This document shows positions 55,982-64,000 of a DNA stretch of 64,000 nt, in pieces (the first letter of the stretch is position 1; each line of letters starts with the position of its first letter). The DNA is taken from contig NZ_CP051183.1 of the NCBI RefSeq assembly GCF_012295615.1, forward strand, positions 3,313,001 through 3,377,000, read 5' to 3'. This DNA comes from Bermanella marisrubri (GTDB lineage: Bacteria > Pseudomonadota > Gammaproteobacteria > Pseudomonadales > Oceanobacteraceae). A program made the translations under genes and the position numbers. Below the pieces are notes generated by a model. It had not been told where the DNA came from, did no database searches, and saw nothing but the letters and a program-made list of their open reading frames with translations.

Positions 55982-56836
55982 ATGAACGAAGACCGACCGA
56001 GAAACGCAATCTTAAACTGGCTTGATAGCCTCAAGATTTTTGGCGGAGACCCCCGCAGCCGCAAGGAAATAAAACACATCTTGCGTGAAGCAGAAGGGCG
56101 CCAGCTCGTAGACAGTGACGCACTGTCCATAATGGAAGGTGCTATTCAAGTAGCGGACATGCAAGTTCGCGAAATCATGATCCCTCGCTCACAAATGGTC
56201 TGTGTGCGTATTGATCAAAAACCCAAAGACTATTTACCTAGCATTATTGAATCTGCTCACTCCCGCTTTCCTGTTTTGGCAGAGAGCGATGACGAGGTGG
56301 TGGGCATTTTACTAGCTAAAGACCTATTGCCACTTGTTCTAGAGCAAAATACAGATTCTTTCCGCCTGAAAGACATTTTACGTCCCGTCACATTCGTTCC
56401 AGAAAGCAAACGCCTGAATGTGCTGCTAAAAGAATTCCGTGCTACTCGTAACCATATGGCCATTGTTATCGATGAATATGGTTCCATCGCAGGCCTGGTA
56501 ACCATCGAAGACGTGCTTGAGCAAATCGTTGGTGACATTGAAGACGAGCACGATGTAGACGATGAAGATACGTCAATCAAACAGGTGGATAACGACACCT
56601 ATATGGTTAAAGCCCTGACGTCCATCGATGACTTCAATGAAACCTTTGGCACACAATTCGAGGCTCTGGAATTCGATACCATTGGCGGCATCGTGGTCGA
56701 TCAATTTGGTCGCCTTCCAGAATGCGAAGAAACCATCGACATTGGTCAGCATACATTCAAAGTCGTGAATGGTAATAGTCGCCAAATCCATCTATTACAG
56801 GTCACGCCTAAAACGGATTTAAGCGAAGAAGACTAA
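55982..56836 (+). CDS. ybeX: CorC/YbeX family CBS-domain protein
   Basis: A 284-residue cytosolic protein of the HlyC/CorC family. It has two CBS domains (about 65-190; QVREIMIPRSQMVCV and HMAIVIDEYGSIAGLVTIED are typical) and a C-terminal CorC_HlyC transporter-associated domain (about 205-280). No TM helix is present. CorC has been linked to magnesium/cobalt efflux and YbeX to ribosome assembly; the role here is open. Its stop overlaps the lnt start (TAATG). Confidence 0.94.
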   Translation: MNEDRPRNAILNWLDSLKIFGGDPRSRKEIKHILREAEGRQLVDSDALSIMEGAIQVADMQVREIMIPRSQMVCVRIDQKPKDYLPSIIESAHSRFPVLAESDDEVVGILLAKDLLPLVLEQNTDSFRLKDILRPVTFVPESKRLNVLLKEFRATRNHMAIVIDEYGSIAGLVTIEDVLEQIVGDIEDEHDVDDEDTSIKQVDNDTYMVKALTSIDDFNETFGTQFEALEFDTIGGIVVDQFGRLPECEETIDIGQHTFKVVNGNSRQIHLLQVTPKTDLSEED

Positions 56837-58383
56837 TGAAGAAATTGGATTTCTCATGGATACAAAGGCCTGGTTTTCCAGGCCATTTTTTTGCTTTTGC
56901 CCTAGGCGCGCTATTGCCTTTTAGCTTTGCGCCCTATCACTATTGGCCACTACAATTGCTATCCGTGGCGTTGTTTTATTTTTCCATAAAATCACTGAGT
57001 CCGAAAACCGCTCTATGGCGCGGTTGGTGGTTTGGTTTTGGTACTTATGCCGCTGGTGTTAGCTGGGTCTATATAAGCATCCATGTATACAGTAACACTC
57101 CACAAATTCCTGCCTTTTTATTAACACTTGTCTTTGTTGCGGGGCTAGCGTGGTTCTTTGCCATCATGACCTACTGCTATCAAAAATGGTTTGCCAATAA
57201 ACCTTGGGGCTTTTTTAGTTTTGCAGCCGTATGGGTTGGTTTTGAATGGATTAGAAGTTGGTTCTTGACTGGGTTCCCTTGGCTATATCTAGGTGATGCT
57301 CACATCAATACCTGGCTTGCTGGTTGGGCGCCTGTATTTGGCGTGTATTCTATTGGATTTATTGTCGCCTTATCTGCTGCTTATGTGATTGACCAGTGGG
57401 GTAACAAACAATTTAAGCAACACGCTGCGGTGTTGTTATCACCATGGCTTGTTGGCTTCTTGCTGAGCTTCATTCCGTGGACAGAGTCCATTAAAACCAG
57501 TGAGGTAGTCGCCATACAAGCCAACATTGCGCAAGAACGCAAGTGGCTATCGGAAGAGATATATCCCACTCTTGAAAAATATCGCAGTGCGACGGAAGAG
57601 CATTGGCAAGCAGATATAGTGCTTTGGCCAGAAACCGCGATTACGGTCTTACACCATCAAGCGAAAGAGTATTTAAAGTTCTTAGATGAATCCGGTAAAG
57701 AGAATAATACGGCGATTATCACTGGCATCCCTTATCAACAAGGCCCCCAAGAAGCGTATCCCGGTGCCTATCACAACAGCATATTGGGGTTGGGTTTAGC
57801 TGAAGGTATTTATCACAAGCAAAAACTGGTGCCATTTGGAGAATACATGCCTTTGCCAGACAGTTGGCGCTCGCTATTAGGTTTTTTCAATATTGCCATG
57901 TCCCAATTTCGCCCGGGCCATGCCGATCAAGTCGGCCTTAAATATGAGTCAGACGAGCTAAGCTACGGCATAGCTCCCTTCATCTGCTACGAGGTCGTTT
58001 ACCCAGACTTTGCAGCCAAGATGGCAAAGGATTCAGGCTTACTCGTGACCATTAGCAATGATGCTTGGTTTGGACATAGCATTGGTCCGAAGCAACATCT
58101 TGGGATCGCCAGAATGCGCGCATTGGAAAATGGTCGCTATTTATTGCGCGCCACAAATACAGGGATAACCGCCTTAATTGACCACAAAGGTCAGGTGGTA
58201 GAGCAACTTCCGCAATTTGAATACGGTATCTTGCGAGCAGACGCCCAAATCATGCAAGGCAATACTCCCTTTATGATCTGGCGTAGCTGGCCAATTCTAT
58301 TGCTAGTAATCATGAGCCTTACTTCGTGCGTCTGGCTCGCTAGAAAACAAAGCCGCTCTTCACCGTCCTCAGGCAAGGGCTAA
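56836..58383 (+). CDS. lnt: Apolipoprotein N-acyltransferase
   Basis: A 515-residue inner-membrane enzyme that adds the third acyl chain to lipoproteins. About six to seven TM helices frame a periplasmic nitrilase-like domain (about 220-475). Its Glu-Lys-Cys triad is visible: LWPETAI, KQKLVPFGEYMP and FICYEVVYPD. It overlaps ybeX by TAATG and ends in a 15-bp convergent overlap with the 58369 gene. Confidence 0.96.
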   Translation: MKKLDFSWIQRPGFPGHFFAFALGALLPFSFAPYHYWPLQLLSVALFYFSIKSLSPKTALWRGWWFGFGTYAAGVSWVYISIHVYSNTPQIPAFLLTLVFVAGLAWFFAIMTYCYQKWFANKPWGFFSFAAVWVGFEWIRSWFLTGFPWLYLGDAHINTWLAGWAPVFGVYSIGFIVALSAAYVIDQWGNKQFKQHAAVLLSPWLVGFLLSFIPWTESIKTSEVVAIQANIAQERKWLSEEIYPTLEKYRSATEEHWQADIVLWPETAITVLHHQAKEYLKFLDESGKENNTAIITGIPYQQGPQEAYPGAYHNSILGLGLAEGIYHKQKLVPFGEYMPLPDSWRSLLGFFNIAMSQFRPGHADQVGLKYESDELSYGIAPFICYEVVYPDFAAKMAKDSGLLVTISNDAWFGHSIGPKQHLGIARMRALENGRYLLRATNTGITALIDHKGQVVEQLPQFEYGILRADAQIMQGNTPFMIWRSWPILLLVIMSLTSCVWLARKQSRSSPSSGKG

Positions 58384-58743
58384 GCGCGCTATTTCATTTT
58401 GATTATGTAAGGCATCCAACTTTGATGGAAAAAGCTGGATGTCATTGGGCGTAATTAAAATCGCTTTATCAGCGTGTAATCCAACAAAGCCAGCACTGAA
58501 TTCAGTGACGAACCCATTGTCTTTATGAAATGAGAGAGACTGGTCTGCCGGCAAATCCACTATAGCTTTCAAGCCATTACCCAAGGGATCGTTAATAGCA
58601 TCTTGGCTTTTATACAACGCCATAAACGAAGGCCCCAACACCAAAACAAAACCATTACGAAACGTTAAATATTGGCAAGGTTGTGATGCGTCTGCGAAGA
58701 ACTCACAGCGCACGATGATATCGCTACTACCTTCGATGATCAT
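58369..58743 (-). CDS. Hypothetical protein convergent with lnt
   Basis: A 124-residue soluble protein that I cannot assign. It has a mixed alpha/beta appearance with segments such as CQYLTFRNGFVLVLGPSFMA and FSAGFVGLHADKAILITPND, and two cysteines near the N-terminus. There is no signal peptide. Its 3' end overlaps lnt by 15 bp on the opposite strand. Function unknown. Confidence 0.7.
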   Translation of the reverse strand: MIIEGSSDIIVRCEFFADASQPCQYLTFRNGFVLVLGPSFMALYKSQDAINDPLGNGLKAIVDLPADQSLSFHKDNGFVTEFSAGFVGLHADKAILITPNDIQLFPSKLDALHNQNEIARLALA

Positions 58744-58812
58744 GCTCTGACTCTACAATTAAAGAATAGAGAAGGATAATAGCACGAAGATTAGCAAGGT
58801 TTTAGACGATTA

Positions 58813-58838
58813 AGCCGAACGCGACTAGCGCTCGGGCT
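58813..58838 (-). terminator. Possible terminator of the cytochrome c gene
   Basis: On the minus strand AGCCCGAGCGC pairs imperfectly with GCGTTCGGCT across a short loop, 20 bp after the cytochrome stop. A strong T run is lacking. Confidence 0.4.
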
Positions 58839-58858
58839 AAGGCAGGGAAATTAAGATA

Positions 58859-59509
58859 CTAAGGCATGTTAGCGATATAGCGTGCTAGCGGCTCTATATC
58901 TTTAGCATCTACTGTTTTCATGATTTTAACCATGGGCGAATTTGCACGAGACTTTTCCCCCCGTTTAAATGCTGTAAGCGTCTCAACGAGGAACTGATAT
59001 TTTTGACCCGCTAAACGCGGCAAATCAGCATTGCCATGACCATCTTCACCATGACAGGCAAAGCAAAAAGTTTGGTATTTCTCTTTACCTCGCTCAGAGG
59101 TCTCTATTTCGGTTTGTGGTTTCACTGTTTGCGAAGAATAAAAAAGCGATAAATTGATTCGCTCTTCTGTAGTCAAAGATTTAGATAGCTGCCCCATAAC
59201 GTAACTCTTTCGCTCGCCACTAGCGAACAACTCAAATTGCTTCAATAGATATTCAGTATTTTGCTCGGCCAAATTGGGTATATCATTTTTTACGCTATTA
59301 CCGTCTTTCCCATGACAGTAACCACACAGCATGGATCGCTCTTGCCCTTCTTGAATGGCAATTTGGTAGTCAACTTGATTGCCCTTGATGTCGCGCATTT
59401 GTTGAACAACGTCTTGAAAATCTGTGGTGTTTTCAGCGATGGCGAAAGCAGGCAAGAAGAGTAATGGGGCAAGCAAAGCTAGAACAATCTGTTTCAATTT
59501 TGACTCCAT
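58859..59509 (-). CDS. Di-haem cytochrome c, c4-like
   Basis: A 216-residue exported electron carrier with a signal peptide (MESKLKQIVLALLAPLLFLP, cleaved near AIA). Two haem-binding motifs are present, CGYCH and CFACH, each followed by a distal methionine candidate (YVMGQLSK and SPMVKIM), the two-domain cytochrome c4 plan. The frame is open to a GTG at 59545, but only the ATG at 59509 puts the signal peptide first. Single gene; the terminal oxidase or partner is not in the window. Confidence 0.9.
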   Translation of the reverse strand: MESKLKQIVLALLAPLLFLPAFAIAENTTDFQDVVQQMRDIKGNQVDYQIAIQEGQERSMLCGYCHGKDGNSVKNDIPNLAEQNTEYLLKQFELFASGERKSYVMGQLSKSLTTEERINLSLFYSSQTVKPQTEIETSERGKEKYQTFCFACHGEDGHGNADLPRLAGQKYQFLVETLTAFKRGEKSRANSPMVKIMKTVDAKDIEPLARYIANMP

Positions 59510-59671
59510 GCAGCCAGTTTTTTTCTGAGTGCGCAAACTAACCACAACGGAACAAAATTACAATGCTTAGATAGTACTTTGTGAGGGTTTAATGAGAAGC
59601 ATTGATATTCATCAGTGCGCTTGATTCATAACACCACTTTATTGCCACCATTTTATATGAGAAAGATCTGT

Positions 59672-61300
59672 CTATGCGGTTTGCTGAGTTAGGAAGCCAA
59701 TCGCTTCGTCAACTGCCGCCTCTTGTGCAGCACTCAGCGTTTCAAACTCCATGCCGTATTCGTAACCCCGACCACTAGCTTTGCGATGGCGGATCACGCC
59801 TGAAATCACTGGAGGTTTTTGCCCACGATAGGAGTCAATGTCCGCTTTGGGTAACATCAAAGAGACTTCGAGCTGATGACCTTGCCTCAACTCATCCGCC
59901 AGCAAAAATTTAAGACCACTAAGACTTAAGTTTTCACAATACGCATCTTGCCACTGGCCGTCATGATTGACGCGCAATAATAGATTGCTTTCCACTCGGT
60001 GATGAGCTCGTCGTTCATCTTCCAGCTGTAAAACCGTTTCGGTTAATGGGTGAATTTTAAAGCGATCGATAAGTGAGTGCATGGTTTGTGTTAGCTTCAA
60101 CATGGACTCTGCAATATTTGCTGTATTGCCAACTTTCGAGCTGTTCTTTTTCAGCGCTTGCAGCAGACTTTCCATAGCCTCTTCAAGCTGATTAAACATA
60201 GATAATTGTTTTGCACTCATGTCATCTATTTGTGCATTGAATTGCGCTGCGTTACTGACCATCTCAGCCGCCTCACCAATTTGCTCGGCGATTTTTTCTG
60301 AGCTGGTAACATTATCATGGACCTGCTCCACGACCACTCCCATAGATTCAGTCACTTTAAAGACATTGCCAGTCAGATTTTTTATGATGCTTTCAATTTC
60401 ATCTGAGCTCTGGCTGGTTTTTTCGGCCAATGAGCGCACCTCATCAGCAACCACTGCAAAACCACGTCCTTGCTCACCGGCCCGTGCAGCCTCAATAGCC
60501 GCATTCAAGGCCAACAAATTAGTTTGCTCAGCAATCTCACCAATGGTCCCGATGATAGTCGCAATACTTTGCGCAGTGGCTTCAAGTTCTGCTACCTGCC
60601 CTGACGCATTTTGCACTTGGCTCTCTACCGTACGCATCTGTGCTGCATTTTCTTGGACTGCACTTTTACTTCTCAATGCCGCCTGATTGCCATCATCGGC
60701 TTTTTGCTTACTTTGCTCCGCTAATGATTGAGTTTGCTCACTGATGTGGTGTAAATCCGTGATCACCTCACTCACCTGAGTAAAGCGACTGTGCTCATGC
60801 TCGGTTTGTTGAGCAATACTTTGACTCACTTCCGTGATTTGGAAACCACTTTGCCGCATATGCTGTGAGCTACTAGTGACCTTGGTAATGACCTCATTCA
60901 AACGCTCGGTCATTTTGTTGAATTGAGTGGCTAATTCACCAATCTCGTCTTGGTTGCGGGGCTTTACTCGTTGGGTTAAATCCCCTTTTTCTACACGCTT
61001 AAAGGCTCTAATCAGTGAGCGAAGGGGTTTGGTAAAAAGCTTGGCAACATAGCCAATGATGATAAAGAGGATGACAAATTCAATGGCGCTTTCCCAAAAG
61101 CTATGCAAAATGAAACTTTGTCGCTCTGCCTCTAGTGCATCAATTACCGTCTGAGAAACGTTATTTTTCTCGCCAATGGCGATAAATTTATCCAGTTCTC
61201 TAACGGCAAGAACGCGGTTGAGTATGGTTGTGAGCGCGGTAACAACAAAGAACCCTATTTGCAGTTTCCAGCGCAGACTAAGATTGCCCCACCAAGACAT
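59672..61300 (-). CDS. Methyl-accepting chemotaxis protein with C-terminal PilZ domain
   Basis: A 542-residue chemoreceptor-like protein. TM1 spans about 12-30 and TM2 about 66-90, with only about 35 residues between, so the external sensor is minimal. A HAMP domain (about 91-145) and an MCP signalling domain follow; its tip is the conserved [20 protein letters not shown]. Residues 430-540 form a PilZ domain with RxxxR as RAHHR and the NxSxxG motif NLSLSG, which bind c-di-GMP in the family. The fusion suggests c-di-GMP input into chemotaxis-type signalling. It is transcribed divergently from the DUF3833 lipoprotein. Confidence 0.92.
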   Translation of the reverse strand: MSWWGNLSLRWKLQIGFFVVTALTTILNRVLAVRELDKFIAIGEKNNVSQTVIDALEAERQSFILHSFWESAIEFVILFIIIGYVAKLFTKPLRSLIRAFKRVEKGDLTQRVKPRNQDEIGELATQFNKMTERLNEVITKVTSSSQHMRQSGFQITEVSQSIAQQTEHEHSRFTQVSEVITDLHHISEQTQSLAEQSKQKADDGNQAALRSKSAVQENAAQMRTVESQVQNASGQVAELEATAQSIATIIGTIGEIAEQTNLLALNAAIEAARAGEQGRGFAVVADEVRSLAEKTSQSSDEIESIIKNLTGNVFKVTESMGVVVEQVHDNVTSSEKIAEQIGEAAEMVSNAAQFNAQIDDMSAKQLSMFNQLEEAMESLLQALKKNSSKVGNTANIAESMLKLTQTMHSLIDRFKIHPLTETVLQLEDERRAHHRVESNLLLRVNHDGQWQDAYCENLSLSGLKFLLADELRQGHQLEVSLMLPKADIDSYRGQKPPVISGVIRHRKASGRGYEYGMEFETLSAAQEAAVDEAIGFLTQQTA

Positions 61301-61428
61301 ACCTATTCCATCCGTGATATTCCATTTATTTAGCCTAGGTGATACCGCGCTTGAATCAAGTCAATACATGATCCAAAAGACCTTACATCCAGTAAGAGAA
61401 GTGAATGGTCAACAATCATGAGGCGAAT

Positions 61429-61998
61429 ATGCGCTTAATTTTTAGCTTATTATTTATATTGGTTTTAGGTGGCTGTAGCAGTATTGATGTAAAAGACTAC
61501 GCCGAGCGCTCACCTAAGCTCACGCCTGAACAATTTTTCCAAGGTAAAATTTGTGCCGACGGCGTGGTGCGAGATTATTCAGGCAAACAGATTCGTAGTT
61601 TTCAGGCACGTATTGACGCCAGCTGGGATGACCAAGGCGTCGGAACCTTAGACGAAGTTTTTCGCTTTCAAAACGAAGATGGTAGCTTCAATAATGAAAC
61701 CCGAATCTGGACGCTAAAACCCAACGCTGACGGCACTTATCAAGCCAGTGCCAATGATGTACCTGTTCCCACCACCATGGAATATTCGGGCAACGCCATT
61801 CATATGTCTTATGATCTCGAATACGGCGAACCCGGTGATACCATCAGTCTGCATATGAACGATTGGATGTATCAAGTGCGCGAAGGCGTAGTAATCAATG
61901 AAACCCGTATGAGTAAATGGGGTATTGGTGTCGGCCAGATCCTCTTAGTCATGCAACAAGTGAGTACAGATACGATCTGTATAGCGCAAACTGAATAG
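61429..61998 (+). CDS. DUF3833 family lipoprotein
   Basis: A 189-residue predicted lipoprotein. The signal ends in a lipobox (LVLGGCSS, lipidated Cys near residue 16). The mature domain matches DUF3833: LTPEQFFQGKICADGVVRDY, FQARIDASWDD, LDEVFRFQNEDGS and MNDWMYQVREGVVINETRMSK. The frame is open to 61405, but the ATG at 61429 has AGG upstream and gives the signal peptide at the N-terminus. Function unknown. It lies 82 bp before leuS. Confidence 0.9.
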   Translation: MRLIFSLLFILVLGGCSSIDVKDYAERSPKLTPEQFFQGKICADGVVRDYSGKQIRSFQARIDASWDDQGVGTLDEVFRFQNEDGSFNNETRIWTLKPNADGTYQASANDVPVPTTMEYSGNAIHMSYDLEYGEPGDTISLHMNDWMYQVREGVVINETRMSKWGIGVGQILLVMQQVSTDTICIAQTE

Positions 61999-62050
61999 TC
62001 GAGATCTGTGCTATTACAGCTTGTCTAGGGTATGATATGGGCTTTTCTAA

Positions 62051-64000
<1,950 letters not shown>

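Noticed and set aside
60219-60686. A 155-codon plus-strand ORF opposite the chemoreceptor
   Set aside because: Rich in Ala, Ser and Cys because it mirrors the helical MCP coding sequence; no independent support.

Overview
The window reads as chromosomal DNA of a marine, hydrocarbon-degrading gammaproteobacterium, most likely of the Oceanospirillales (a relative of Oleispira, Bermanella or Oceanobacter). This placement is inferred from gene content and order and was not computed. The clues are an AlkB alkane hydroxylase, Pseudomonas-like synteny (ssb-MFS near uvrA, glnE-ilvE, miaB-ybeZYX-lnt-leuS), a betaine transporter suited to salt stress, and moderately AT-rich DNA. No tRNA, rRNA, insertion sequence, phage gene or CRISPR array was seen.

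Layout. 1-1.9 kb: an RND efflux permease (cut by the left edge) with its adaptor. 2.1-8.3 kb: ssb, a YajR-like MFS protein, an orphan CsgD-like regulator, uvrA and a DUF3144 gene. 8.4-11.3 kb: a BCCT transporter and a two-TM potassium channel. 11.4-15.3 kb: glnE and ilvE. 15.4-19.9 kb: a Fur-box-controlled iron operon made of an unknown periplasmic helical protein plus an FbpABC-type ferric ABC transporter. 20-21.2 kb: an unknown membrane protein and a HIT protein. 21.35-29.95 kb: an NRPS-independent hydroxamate siderophore cluster. 30-33.4 kb: Rof, YeeN, a methyltransferase-like protein, DUF2164 and ModF. 33.4-37.3 kb: a membrane EAL protein and alkB. 37.4-42.3 kb: small proteins, a TIGR01777 epimerase and modABC. 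42.3-49.5 kb: an exonuclease, a GspE-like ATPase, a CYTH protein, argA, an unknown sensor-like gene with a striking leader hairpin, and an AraC regulator. 49.8-64 kb: ilvD, two unknown genes, miaB-ybeZ-ybeY-ybeX-lnt, a cytochrome c, an MCP-PilZ chemoreceptor, a DUF3833 lipoprotein and leuS (cut by the right edge).

How it fits together. Iron is the dominant accessory theme. A DesA/BibA-like decarboxylase, a DesB/BibB-like N-hydroxylase, an MFS exporter, a BibC-like protein joining an acyltransferase to a NIS synthetase, and a FhuF-like reductase would make, export and strip a bisucaberin/desferrioxamine-type siderophore. The cluster also carries an unexpected HGSNAT-family membrane acyltransferase and lacks a TonB receptor. 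Fur-like boxes precede this cluster, the FbpABC operon and an AraC regulator. A second theme is molybdate (modABC plus a separate modF). A third is c-di-GMP and surface behaviour (EAL protein, PilZ-bearing chemoreceptor, CsgD-like regulator).

Most worth follow-up: a 9-bp perfect stem that buries the Shine-Dalgarno of the unknown gene at 47402; the Fur-controlled unknown protein at 15544; the membrane acyltransferase in the siderophore cluster; paired palindromes before alkB; the MCP-PilZ fusion; and two tandem mini-ORFs at 38.5-38.7 kb.
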